A stretch of DNA of 20,036 nt from JAGGZI01 sp964399605 (GTDB lineage Archaea; Aenigmatarchaeota; Aenigmatarchaeia; PWEA01; JAGHBM01): positions 1-20,036 of the forward strand of contig CAYNRH010000013.1 of assembly GCA_964399605.1 (NCBI GenBank). Reading direction: 5' to 3'. Below are positions 1 through 6,706 of this stretch, one piece after another. The notes beneath the pieces are model-generated. The model was given only the letters and a program-made list of their open reading frames with translations. It was not told where the DNA came from and searched no databases. Numbering within the stretch: the stretch's first letter is position 1; each line of letters starts with the position of its first letter. The translations under genes were made by a program, and so were the position numbers.

Positions 1-2212
1 CAGTAACAACAGGATCTGGCGAATCTGTAACTGAAGAAATGGTTGGTGGATTATTTGTGTTAACACATGTGCCATCTACACAGTTATAACCAACTCCACA
101 GCTGTTTCCACACGAGCCACAGTTGTTTGGATCAGTGCTTGTATTTACACATGTTCCGGAGCAGCAAGATAACCCTGAACAACACTCGTTTGGAGAGCAT
201 GACTGTCCCTGAATCTTGCATGTGGTGAAACTCCATGTATCTGATGTATTATAAGATCCAAAACTTTCTCCTGCTACACTGTACCAAGAGTAAGTAGTTC
301 CAGCTGAAAGACCTGACCATGTTACATTTGTTATAGTATCCGAAAGGACATTAAAATTACATCCTATCTGTGAGCCATCTAAATAGTTATAAAAACATAC
401 TACATATATATCATCTCCATCGGGATCACTTGCATATACGCTTAGCTTTGGATTTAAAGAAACTCCGGTTATTCCACTAGGAGCAGGAGAAATTAAAGTC
501 GGTTTATTTGGAATATAATTTACAGTAAAACTCCACGTATCAGACTTTGGAGAAGAGGCGATTCCATCATTTGCAATAGTATACCAATTATAAGTTGTTC
601 CTCTATCTAAATCAAACCATTGACAACTAGCAGTCCCCCCAGAGGGAACATCAGTATCTGTACATATTAGAGAATCGTCAGCAGAGTTATAAAACGATAT
701 GGTCATATCATCTCCATCAGGATCACTTGCATATACTGACAAAGTAGGGCTTTTGTACAATCCTGTTTCGCCATTATATGGAGAAGGGTTTGTAGGAGCA
801 TTAGGAGGAGAATTACAAGCGGGATCACAATCTGGATCTTCACAATCAAAAAGTCCATCGAGATCATTATCTATTCCATCGGTACATATTTCTGGAAGAA
901 TTTCAAAACAATAAAGCCTAGAAATAGAATCACAAGACCTTGATGACCATTCTTCAGTCCATCCATAATTTTTTTCACCAACGCTTCCAGCTCCTCCACT
1001 ATCACTGGAAGAACTAGAAGCCCAATTATTACAGGAATTACCATTCCATAAACCAGAACTTTTTGTACCAGTCCATACTGCTGTAGTCCCAAAAGAATCC
1101 GTAACATCTTCTAGAATATTTAGATAATAAATTATATTTCCATCCGTTAAGTCAGCTTTATCATTTGCAATTTTAGTACCATCTAATGTATAATAACCAA
1201 TAGTAGTGTCAGCAATTCTATCTTTTGCATTAATAGTTTCATTACTTAACCAAGCAACCCAATTTCCACCCAGACCAGCAGCATCTGCTCTAGCTTGACA
1301 TTTAGCATCTGCTCCAGATAGACCTCCAAGATTTCCAGTATATTTAGTAGAGGTCACAAAAACTCTTACTGCTCCATCTGGAATATATATACAAGAAGCA
1401 TCATCTTGACAATAAGAAGGGGTCCCATCAACACATTTTTCAGTATATGAACAGTCATCTAGTGTTTGCCAAGAGCTCCAACTAGAAATAGTTCCAATAC
1501 AATCAGCATCGGTTCCAGTACATTTTCTTGTTTTATATCTTACCTGTGCATCCGCTCCACATGCTGTTCCTGAGCACCGATAATCAGTAGCATAATGATC
1601 ATCACAAACATAAGTCGAAGGTCTAAAAACTCCATTATTATCACAACACGGATCTGCAGGATTGCATTCTGTTCCGCAAGTACAGTCAGATAAGCAAACT
1701 CCAGAAGCACAATCACTATCCTGGTCACACTCTGCACCACATGTCCTTACGGAACCATCTATATTTGGAACTCCGTCACTGGAATCAGAATCAGCACAAA
1801 CACCGGGTTGTTGACAACAGGATACAACCCAATCATCACAACACTTATAATCATAATATTTACTGGAGGACTCGCCACTACCATCATTTGGATATGTCCC
1901 ACCGCAACTGCTGTAATCATTACAATCAGTTATATCCCATGTTCCTCCACAACACTCCCAGTGACATGTATCAGGGGCACAAGGATCAGTTGAACCATCA
2001 CAAACTTGATACCAATATCCACCACTAAAATGCCATAGCTGATTCTTATTAGCCATATTACAGGAAGCAAAATCATCACAACTACCTGAATGAGGAGAAC
2101 AGTCTGCAAAAGGCATAATAGGACAAGCTCCTTGAGCTCCCACATGAGAAGAAAGTAATATGGGAAGAATTAAAAGTATCGCTAATAAATATAAGATTAA
2201 AAACTTATTCAT
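1..2212 (-). CDS. Large Cys-rich secreted protein with DUF1554-like domain and Ig/FN3-like repeats (C-terminus outside window)
   Basis: The minus frame is open from an ATG at 2212 to the left edge, 737 codons with no stop, so the gene is 3'-truncated by the window. Residues 1 to about 26 form a signal peptide (MNKFLILYLLAILLILPILL, then SSHVGA). Residues about 29-275 are rich in Cys pairs. Residues about 280-440 resemble the DUF1554/endostatin-like fold (VFVTSTKYTGNLGGLSGADA, then KCQARADA and WVAWLSNET). A DGIDNDLDGLFDCEDPDCD motif follows at about 443-462, as seen in many large extracellular proteins. Two Ig/FN3-like repeats of about 99 residues (about 468-665) share the SVYASDPDGDD motif. 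A Cys-rich module (CSPNECCSGLSCC, then NNCGSCGNSCG) comes next. The start overlaps the upstream gene's stop as ATGA, so translation is probably coupled. The protein is probably exported and disulphide-bonded, with a surface or adhesion role. That role is inference; the domain names are from memory of family patterns. Confidence 0.88.
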   Translation of the reverse strand, partial: MNKFLILYLLAILLILPILLSSHVGAQGACPIMPFADCSPHSGSCDDFASCNMANKNQLWHFSGGYWYQVCDGSTDPCAPDTCHWECCGGTWDITDCNDYSSCGGTYPNDGSGESSSKYYDYKCCDDWVVSCCQQPGVCADSDSSDGVPNIDGSVRTCGAECDQDSDCASGVCLSDCTCGTECNPADPCCDNNGVFRPSTYVCDDHYATDYRCSGTACGADAQVRYKTRKCTGTDADCIGTISSWSSWQTLDDCSYTEKCVDGTPSYCQDDASCIYIPDGAVRVFVTSTKYTGNLGGLSGADAKCQARADAAGLGGNWVAWLSNETINAKDRIADTTIGYYTLDGTKIANDKADLTDGNIIYYLNILEDVTDSFGTTAVWTGTKSSGLWNGNSCNNWASSSSSDSGGAGSVGEKNYGWTEEWSSRSCDSISRLYCFEILPEICTDGIDNDLDGLFDCEDPDCDPACNSPPNAPTNPSPYNGETGLYKSPTLSVYASDPDGDDMTISFYNSADDSLICTDTDVPSGGTASCQWFDLDRGTTYNWYTIANDGIASSPKSDTWSFTVNYIPNKPTLISPAPSGITGVSLNPKLSVYASDPDGDDIYVVCFYNYLDGSQIGCNFNVLSDTITNVTWSGLSAGTTYSWYSVAGESFGSYNTSDTWSFTTCKIQGQSCSPNECCSGLSCCSGTCVNTSTDPNNCGSCGNSCGVGYNCVDGTCVNTNNPPTISSVTDSPDPVVT
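411..439 (-). repeat. Intragenic direct repeat, copy 2 (Ig/FN3-like module 2)
   Basis: This 29-nt stretch matches 708-736 with one mismatch, at an offset of 297 nt (99 codons). It encodes YASDPDGDD plus flanking residues in the second Ig/FN3-like repeat of the large secreted protein. Such close nucleotide identity suggests fairly recent internal duplication or gene conversion. Confidence 0.85.
708..736 (-). repeat. Intragenic direct repeat, copy 1 (Ig/FN3-like module 1)
   Basis: Partner of 411-439, with 28 of 29 bases identical. It encodes the YASDPDGDD core of the first Ig/FN3-like repeat of the large secreted protein. Confidence 0.85.
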
Positions 2213-2964
2213 GCAGTAACCTCCTTGCAATACTCTTTTCTTGGCACAAAAGTGTTCTCTCCTATTTTTTTATTTAAAAAACAAATTCTCTTTAAGTTAA
2301 ATAAATTATAATACATATCTATATTTTCCAAAAAGATATAATTTTCTTTCTCTCTTTTCTTTAAAAAAATAGTTGAGTTTGGACACTGATATTTTCTTGC
2401 TCCTTCAATATATTTCTCATATGGGTTAAAATTGACTATGCAACACCCTTGAAATCTTCGGTTAGAGGTTACAAAAAATACATGCTTACCATCAGCTGGT
2501 TCTTTATCGTAATAAAGAGTCTTATAAAATTTATCTTCAGTTCCAGATATGTTAATTTTCCAATGGAAAACGTTTCTTAAAGAAAAATTTCCTGATATAT
2601 CCGTGTATAAATCCATATCTTCAAACTTCATATTAGCAACTGAAGGATCTTCTTGTATCAAAAGAGAGCGACACTGTTCCTCAGTAAATGGTTTCTGAGA
2701 ATTGGTTTCAGAAGTTGGTTTTTGTGGATAAAAATAATAGGTAGTTACAGCCAATACAACTACAAGAATTATTGCGGCTATAATCAAATTTGTTGGTAGC
2801 TTGGACATCGTTTTATTTTTTATTTTCCTTGAATTTAAAACTTTTTGAATCGCTGAATTAGCGTCGTCCTTTGAATACCCAGCTTTCAAAAGAGATTGAA
2901 AAACCTGCTCCTGAGAATAACCGGAATCCAACTGTTTTTTTATCCATTCTTCAAGGTCAGGCAT
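2209..2964 (-). CDS. Single-span membrane protein with N-terminal helical domain and Cys-containing outer domain
   Basis: The protein has 251 residues. Residues 1-45 (EWIKKQLDSGYSQEQ, then LLKAGYSKDDA) form a small UBA-like three-helix motif, which I recall at the N-terminus of DPANN membrane proteins. Residues about 57-79 are a transmembrane helix (NLIIAAIILVVVLAVTTYYF). Residues 80-251 should lie outside the cell and contain several Cys (ECC-type CC at about residues 174-175). A TATA-like box centred about 26 nt upstream and the lack of a Shine-Dalgarno suggest a leaderless transcript. The stop overlaps the start of the large secreted protein, so the two are probably co-translated and may act together, for example as a membrane partner or anchor. 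Function unknown. Confidence 0.85.
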   Translation of the reverse strand: MPDLEEWIKKQLDSGYSQEQVFQSLLKAGYSKDDANSAIQKVLNSRKIKNKTMSKLPTNLIIAAIILVVVLAVTTYYFYPQKPTSETNSQKPFTEEQCRSLLIQEDPSVANMKFEDMDLYTDISGNFSLRNVFHWKINISGTEDKFYKTLYYDKEPADGKHVFFVTSNRRFQGCCIVNFNPYEKYIEGARKYQCPNSTIFLKKREKENYIFLENIDMYYNLFNLKRICFLNKKIGENTFVPRKEYCKEVTA

Positions 2965-2983
2965 ATAATAATTTTGAATTTCT

Positions 2984-2994
2984 GAATATAAATT
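2984..2994 (-). promoter_or_regulatory. TATA-like box for the single-span membrane protein operon
   Basis: The minus-strand sequence AATTTATATTC is centred about 26 nt before the ATG at 2964. This is the spacing expected for a leaderless archaeal transcript, and no Shine-Dalgarno is visible. Confidence 0.45.
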
Positions 2995-3022
2995 ATTTTA
3001 AAATATTAAAAATGTGGTGGGT

Positions 3023-4174
3023 CTACTTGTATTCTACTGGCACCTTTCTGTCCATAGATGAATCCTGCATTAAGTATGCTGCAACTCCTTTGTCGTCTAC
3101 TCCCAATACTCCAATCGCTTTTATATGTTCTTCTGGGTTAGTAATTTTTATCTGCTGGTCTATGTAATCTTTATTGATTTTGACCAAATCAAGTGGACCT
3201 AACCCTAAAGAATATTTATCTCCAATTCCCCTGTTCAATTCTATTACAGGCAATCCTGAAAATTCGGATGGAAGTCCTGTTAGATTTTTACCACCAGCAG
3301 TAGATTTACCCAAAATCAGTCCAATTCCCGCATCGGAATATCCAAATCTCGGGTTTTTCCATGTGTCAACAATAATTGCATCGGCATCCTTGATTTTTTC
3401 TGCCTTTTCAAGTGTCTTCTCGATAGCAACTTCAAGAGCATTCGCAGGATTTCCCGGCAAAAGATTAAATGGAGTATCGCCGAAGCTAACCAAATCTATG
3501 ACATTATATCCGGATAAGTTTATTTTTTCTGTGTAAACGTCTATCCCGTTGGTCATATTTGTCTGGTCTACAATTACTTTACCATCCTCAGTGTATACCA
3601 AATCAGAAATATGATCTGCACTAGTTTCTCCAATACACCCTGAATTAAAAGCCGTTGCTAAGATAAATCCAGCAGTAGCTGCGGCAACCTTTGCCACCTT
3701 TCCATATTTCTTCAATTTTTCTTTGAAGTTTGGTTTATATTTTTCACCATCAAGAAAACCAAACCATTCTGGTCTGGAACTAAACAACTCCCTTTCTTTA
3801 ATTTTTTCTAACATGTTCTCCGAATATTTTACAGCTTCATCAGGTGTTATAAGGCTACTATGATAATCAAGGCTTCTGGAAAAATCATCAACAAAAACAT
3901 CCGGATCAAATCCCATTTCTTTATAAACTTGATCCAATGGTAAACCTGTTTTTTTAGAAACTTCCCTTGCCTTTTCTTCTATGGCCTTAGAAGCATCATA
4001 TATTTTATCTACATTTATTTTATCTACATTTCTAGTAGGGGGAACTTGTTCTATGGCAATGACCGGTAAATTTCTCCCGACTTTTTCTAAATTTTTTCTC
4101 CAAGTATCAAGTCCAGCCTGAACTTCTAAATTATAACCAGGTCCAGAATTTATATCGTGATTTTCCTTTAACAT
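3023..4174 (-). CDS. Uncharacterised protein with internal membrane segment and lipobox-like cysteine
   Basis: The protein has 383 residues and I do not recognise the family. The start is well supported: GGAGGTG lies 6-7 nt before the ATG and a TATA box lies about 50 nt upstream. Residues 1-155 are hydrophilic and mostly helical. Residues 50-59 contain a short duplication (NVDKINVDK), also visible in the DNA at about 4004-4031. Residues 160-179 are hydrophobic (VAKVAAATAGFILATAFNSG) and end at Cys180, which resembles an archaeal lipobox but sits far from the N-terminus. The C-terminal 200 residues look globular and alpha/beta and have no catalytic motif I can name. It could be a type II membrane protein whose C-terminal domain faces outward. 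It lies 58 nt upstream of the membrane/secreted pair on the same strand. Confidence 0.85.
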   Translation of the reverse strand: MLKENHDINSGPGYNLEVQAGLDTWRKNLEKVGRNLPVIAIEQVPPTRNVDKINVDKIYDASKAIEEKAREVSKKTGLPLDQVYKEMGFDPDVFVDDFSRSLDYHSSLITPDEAVKYSENMLEKIKERELFSSRPEWFGFLDGEKYKPNFKEKLKKYGKVAKVAAATAGFILATAFNSGCIGETSADHISDLVYTEDGKVIVDQTNMTNGIDVYTEKINLSGYNVIDLVSFGDTPFNLLPGNPANALEVAIEKTLEKAEKIKDADAIIVDTWKNPRFGYSDAGIGLILGKSTAGGKNLTGLPSEFSGLPVIELNRGIGDKYSLGLGPLDLVKINKDYIDQQIKITNPEEHIKAIGVLGVDDKGVAAYLMQDSSMDRKVPVEYK

Positions 4175-4220
4175 TACAACACCTCCAATAACTACTTCTT
4201 AGTTAATATATACATCCATA

Positions 4221-4234
4221 AACTATTTATACTT
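4221..4234 (-). promoter_or_regulatory. TATA box for the 383-residue protein
   Basis: The minus-strand sequence AAGTATAAATAGTT lies about 50 nt before the ATG at 4174, leaving a leader of about 25 nt that contains the Shine-Dalgarno. The same AGTATAAATA core recurs before the genes at 8460 and 18527. Confidence 0.6.
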
Positions 4235-4259
4235 AATGGTGAATTTGTTTTTATTCAAA

Positions 4260-4272
4260 TTTAAAATATAAA
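4260..4272 (+). promoter_or_regulatory. TATA box for the S4/FtsJ-like gene
   Basis: TTTAAAATATAAA is centred about 28 nt before the ATG at 4295. No Shine-Dalgarno precedes this start, so transcription probably begins at or next to the ATG. Confidence 0.5.
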
Positions 4273-4294
4273 CCTAAAAAAATATAAAATAATT

Positions 4295-4933
4295 ATGCAT
4301 TTATATCAATATCTTTTGAAAAATGGCGTGAAATCAAGGGAAACCGCAAAGTATCTTATAAGCAATGAGCTTGTCAAGGTAAACAACTGCGTAGTGACCT
4401 ATCCGGAACTGCCAATAGGAAAAGACGATGACGTAGAAATCGTAGACAAAAGATTCCTTGATGTTCCCGGTTCTTTCTGGAAAATGAAGGAAATCCAGGA
4501 TTCAATAAACCTCATACAAAAAGGAGACATGGTCCTGGACATAGAAAGCCCTGATGGGGGTTTTCCACTGTTTGCAAAGAGTATGGAAGCACTGGTCACA
4601 GTATTGACAATAAGAGACCTGGACTTCTTGAAAGGAATAGACGTGAAAAAATGCAACGTTTCAAAAATAGACCCAAAAGTATTTTTTAACCATAAATTTG
4701 ACGTGATAATAAACGAAATGGAAGTTGACATTATGAAATCGTTGCAGACTATAGAAAGATTTATCCCGTTGTTGAGCTCAAAAGGCAAAATGCTTATGTT
4801 TCTTTCTGAAAAAGAGAGAAGGGATAACGACTTAAAGGAAATAGTGGAAAACGTCTTGAGAAGAGAAAAACTGGAAGTGATTGAATTCTTAAAAGGAAAA
4901 AAAGGAATCTATGCGTACCTGAAAAGGTTTTAA
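4295..4933 (+). CDS. S4-domain protein with degenerate FtsJ/TlyA-like methyltransferase fold
   Basis: The protein has 212 residues. Residues 1-48 match an S4 RNA-binding domain (YLLKNGVKSRETAKYLISN, then ELVKVNN). Residues about 55-212 have the layout of an FtsJ/TlyA-type Rossmann methyltransferase, including a beta strand followed by VLDIESPDGGFPLFAKSM, which lines up with the usual VLDLGxxPGGFSxxL SAM-binding motif. Gly of the first DxG is replaced by Glu and the Pro-Gly pair is shifted (SPDGG), so SAM binding may be altered. TlyA-type proteins methylate rRNA ribose. This one may be an active but divergent rRNA 2'-O-methyltransferase or a non-catalytic RNA-binding relative. Confidence 0.8.
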   Translation: MHLYQYLLKNGVKSRETAKYLISNELVKVNNCVVTYPELPIGKDDDVEIVDKRFLDVPGSFWKMKEIQDSINLIQKGDMVLDIESPDGGFPLFAKSMEALVTVLTIRDLDFLKGIDVKKCNVSKIDPKVFFNHKFDVIINEMEVDIMKSLQTIERFIPLLSSKGKMLMFLSEKERRDNDLKEIVENVLRREKLEVIEFLKGKKGIYAYLKRF

Positions 4934-4981
4934 ATTAATCCTTCATTTTTTGGGTAGCTCTATTTGGTGGGCCCGCCGAGA

Positions 4982-5020
4982 TCTCCACGATGACGTGCAT
5001 GGAATGCACGTCAAGCTATC
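4982..5020 (-). other. tRNA-Pro intron 4 (T-loop, 59/60)
   Basis: This is a 39-nt intron. The central helix is TTCA (exon) with TGGA (intron), with 5' bulge AA^G and 3' bulge GA^T. The outer helix is the T-stem itself (CCGAG/CTCGG). A 9-bp hairpin with loop GGA (plus-strand 4992-5012) fills the intron. The outer helix is contiguous only once intron 3 has been removed. Confidence 0.85.
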
Positions 5021-5026
5021 TTTGAA

Positions 5027-5050
5027 TTCCCGTTCCCCTTCAAGGGGTCT
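5027..5050 (-). other. tRNA-Pro intron 3 (T-arm, 53/54)
   Basis: This is a 24-nt intron between the 5' T-stem strand and the T-loop. It shows a canonical bulge-helix-bulge: central helix CCCG/CGGG, 5' bulge AG^A, 3' bulge AA^T, and a CCCC/GGGG inner stem. The predicted cut sites fall exactly at CCGAG^ and ^TTC. Confidence 0.85.
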
Positions 5051-5065
5051 CTCGGGTCTGAGGCT

Positions 5066-5094
5066 ATTTCTGTCCGCACCCGTTAGGCGGTACA
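5066..5094 (-). other. tRNA-Pro intron 2 (anticodon loop, 37/38)
   Basis: This is a 29-nt intron at the canonical position, just after G37. The central helix is TTTG with CAGA (one G-U), the 5' bulge is GG^T, and the 3' bulge is one base longer than canonical (AAT^A). An inner stem CCGC/GCGG closes the intron. Confidence 0.85.
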
Positions 5095-5117
5095 CCCAAA
5101 GCCCCGATGCTAGACCA

Positions 5118-5143
5118 TCGCAGAGTCTTCAGTGATAAGACTT
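5118..5143 (-). other. tRNA-Pro intron 1 (D-loop, 17/18 region)
   Basis: This is a 26-nt intron. Exon bases GTAG pair with intron bases CTGC (4 bp, one G-U). The 5' bulge CT^A and 3' bulge GA^T are each cut between their second and third base. The intron core is a 6-bp hairpin (AGTCTT/AAGACT). Removal restores the usual D-loop AGCTTGGTCTA with the GG pair. The outer helix is weak, so the motif is a relaxed one. Confidence 0.8.
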
Positions 5144-5160
5144 AGCTACACCACGGGCCC

Positions 5161-5201
5161 ATCGCAATAATATTTTAAAGTATTATGTATTTAATATTAA
5201 T
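5161..5201. promoter_or_regulatory. Divergent promoter region, tRNA-Pro / A24-like membrane protein
   Basis: This 41-nt gap serves two divergent genes. For the plus-strand gene at 5202, TATTTTAAAG (5171-5180) is centred 26 nt upstream, fitting a leaderless start. For the tRNA, the minus-strand sequence TTAAATACAT (5185-5194) lies about 30 nt before the mature 5' end. The two boxes interleave, so the two genes may compete for TBP. Confidence 0.45.
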
Positions 5202-5699
5202 ATGCTTTTTGAACTTTTTTCATCGGGAACGCCACTTAAATTATTATATGGGCTGGGGTTCATGTTTTTCACCCTCCTCATAGCATCATTTAGCGACCTT
5301 AGAAAAATGAATATAGATAGGGAATTATTCATATTATGGCTCGGGGTTACAGGCGTAATGTTCTTCTATGACTTTTATCATGGGATTTCCTGGTTAAAGT
5401 GGATTCTCATATTGGTTTTGGGAATTCTTTCCTGGAGAGGCGTCGGCAAAGTGTTCTCGCTTGCAAGAGCCGACGTGGTGGCAATCTCAGCAGTTTGCTC
5501 TATCCTGGATACGCCTTACATCCTGCTTTTTTATGTCATACTTCTCCTGGTAAATAAGCTTGTCCTTTATCCAGTAAATTTCTTCAAGAAAAACAAGTAT
5601 CCATTTATGCCAGTCATCTGGATATCGCTAATCATAATTATATTGGTTTTGGGGGTAGTAAAAATTGGGGATATCATCACGTTCCTAACAAAAATTTAA
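5202..5699 (+). CDS. Membrane protein resembling A24 prepilin/prearchaellin peptidase
   Basis: The protein has 165 residues with about five or six hydrophobic segments. A24 aspartyl peptidases use two Asp, one in a DxR..IP motif after the first helix and one in a GxGD/GGAD motif. Here SDLRKMNIDREL carries Asp32 and LARADVVAIS carries Asp91, at appropriate spacing and order. The second motif has lost its glycines (ARAD for GGAD). If active, it would cut class III signal peptides of type IV pilin-like proteins at the inner face of the membrane. No pilin is visible in the window, so the activity is inferred from the two Asp motifs only. Confidence 0.6.
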   Translation: MLFELFSSGTPLKLLYGLGFMFFTLLIASFSDLRKMNIDRELFILWLGVTGVMFFYDFYHGISWLKWILILVLGILSWRGVGKVFSLARADVVAISAVCSILDTPYILLFYVILLLVNKLVLYPVNFFKKNKYPFMPVIWISLIIIILVLGVVKIGDIITFLTKI

Positions 5700-5796
5700 G
5701 GATAAAGCAGACATTCTTCCCTATATTCTCTTCTGGTAAAGTTTCCATCCCTATAAATCGGTATTTATTGTGGGTATTTGCCTCTAAAAAGAAACT

Positions 5797-5806
5797 TTTT
5801 TAAATC
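5797..5806 (+). promoter_or_regulatory. TATA-like box for the coiled-coil/HTH gene
   Basis: TTTTTAAATC is centred about 33 nt before the ATG at 5834. A weak GTGGT lies 4-8 nt before the start. Confidence 0.4.
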
Positions 5807-5833
5807 ATAACCTCTAATTCTAATTGTGGTTTT

Positions 5834-6595
5834 ATGGCAGATGAAAAAAGTGTAGGGATAGAAGATGACATGACAAAGATTCACTACCCCTCTGGATTCA
5901 TAGTAAAGATGAGTAACTTAAAATCCATCTGCGATGATTTAAAAAACATAAGAGATTATATGCTCAAAAAACAGAACCTGTTAGAGGTTTTAATAAATGC
6001 TTCAAGGAAGAACATTTCAGACCTGACCGAGGAGATGAAGAAAATTGAGGATTCTGTTTCAAGTGTTAAGGGAAACATTTCAAGACAAAATAAAAAAATT
6101 GATCAAATAAAAAAAGATATAGATGACATATTGAAGAAAACTGAAAACAAAAGCAAAAAACAACCGATACCAAAAAATGTTCTGAAAAAAATAAAAGAGG
6201 ACTTGAAAAAAGAATTAAAAGAAGAGATAAAACCCCCAAAAGTAGATGTTGAAAAAATTATGAGAGAACTAAGAAAAGACATGGAATCAGAGATTAAAAA
6301 GAAAATGAAACCGCTTAAAGAAGATGTTGAAAAGACCGACGCTTTTCTAAGAAAAAATTTAAGAAGCATTACCAGAGAAGAGTTTAAAAAATATGAAGAA
6401 GAAAAGAGAAAAAGAAAATTGAAAGAAGCAAAGAAATTTAAAGGGAGACCGTTTGGATTAACCAAAGAAGAAAATGAAGTTGCTGAACTTTTGGAGGGCA
6501 ACCTGAAACCAAGGGAAATATCAATAATAACAGGGATAGATATCAAAGATGTCCAAAAGATGATAAGAATAATAAAAAAGAAAATGAAATTTTAA
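5834..6595 (+). CDS. Long coiled-coil protein with C-terminal helix-turn-helix
   Basis: The protein has 253 residues. Residues about 30-205 are very rich in Lys and Glu with heptad-like spacing, predicting an extended coiled coil broken near a QPIPKN segment. Residues about 207-253 (GLTKEENEVAELLEG, then LKPREISIITGIDIKDVQKM) look like a LuxR/sigma-4-type helix-turn-helix: the T-xEExEVxxLL start, then a recognition helix. There is no signal peptide. It may be an oligomeric DNA-binding protein or regulator with an unusual order, coil first and HTH last. It is flanked by independently promoted genes, so context gives no target. Confidence 0.8.
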   Translation: MADEKSVGIEDDMTKIHYPSGFIVKMSNLKSICDDLKNIRDYMLKKQNLLEVLINASRKNISDLTEEMKKIEDSVSSVKGNISRQNKKIDQIKKDIDDILKKTENKSKKQPIPKNVLKKIKEDLKKELKEEIKPPKVDVEKIMRELRKDMESEIKKKMKPLKEDVEKTDAFLRKNLRSITREEFKKYEEEKRKRKLKEAKKFKGRPFGLTKEENEVAELLEGNLKPREISIITGIDIKDVQKMIRIIKKKMKF

Positions 6596-6690
6596 AACTT
6601 ATTTCAATGAATGGATCCTCTGGGAAACATAACACATTTAATGAGTTTGGTCTTGAAAAGATGGTGTTCTTTTTTATTGCTCTTCTACAA

Positions 6691-6706
6691 GTTTTATTTT
6701 TTTTTT
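6691..6706 (+). terminator. Possible T-tract terminator
   Basis: A 16-base stretch with 15 T lies about 95 nt downstream of the coiled-coil gene. Archaeal RNA polymerase commonly stops at T-tracts without a hairpin. It also abuts the stop codon of the small minus-strand membrane protein. Confidence 0.35.

Larger units (their letters stand above)
4965..5160 (-). tRNA. tRNA-Pro(UGG) interrupted by four introns
   Basis: Read on the minus strand, the ends pair perfectly (GGGCCCG with CGGGCCC), followed by discriminator A (4968) and an encoded CCA (4967-4965). Five exons assemble a standard tRNA: 5160-5144 (acceptor, GTGTAGCT), 5117-5095 (TGGTCTAGCAT, C26, GGGGC, TTTGGG), 5065-5051 (A38, GCCTC, AGAC, CCGAG), 5026-5021 (TTCAAA) and 4981-4965 (T60, CTCGG, acceptor, A, CCA). 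The D-stem GTGT/GCAT, anticodon stem GGGGC/GCCTC and T-stem CCGAG/CTCGG all pair, with one or two G-U pairs. The anticodon is UGG. The mature length is 75 nt plus CCA, and the four introns total 118 nt. Bulge-helix-bulge pairing is visible at most junctions and agrees with the exon ends. Splice sites could be off by one base where junction bases repeat. Confidence 0.9.

Noticed and set aside
699..2145. Several short open frames on both strands within 699-2145
   Set aside because: They are out of frame with the uninterrupted 737-codon secreted-protein frame, which has a signal peptide and recognisable domains.
4992..5012. 9-bp hairpin as a terminator for the S4/FtsJ-like gene
   Set aside because: It falls exactly inside tRNA-Pro intron 4 and no T-tract follows it.
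4950..5135. A 61-codon plus-strand open frame and a strongly structured GC-rich RNA with palindromic ends, first considered as a small gene, RNase P RNA or SRP RNA
   Set aside because: The conserved RNase P and SRP motifs are missing, while the minus strand gives a complete tRNA-Pro with CCA once four introns are removed.
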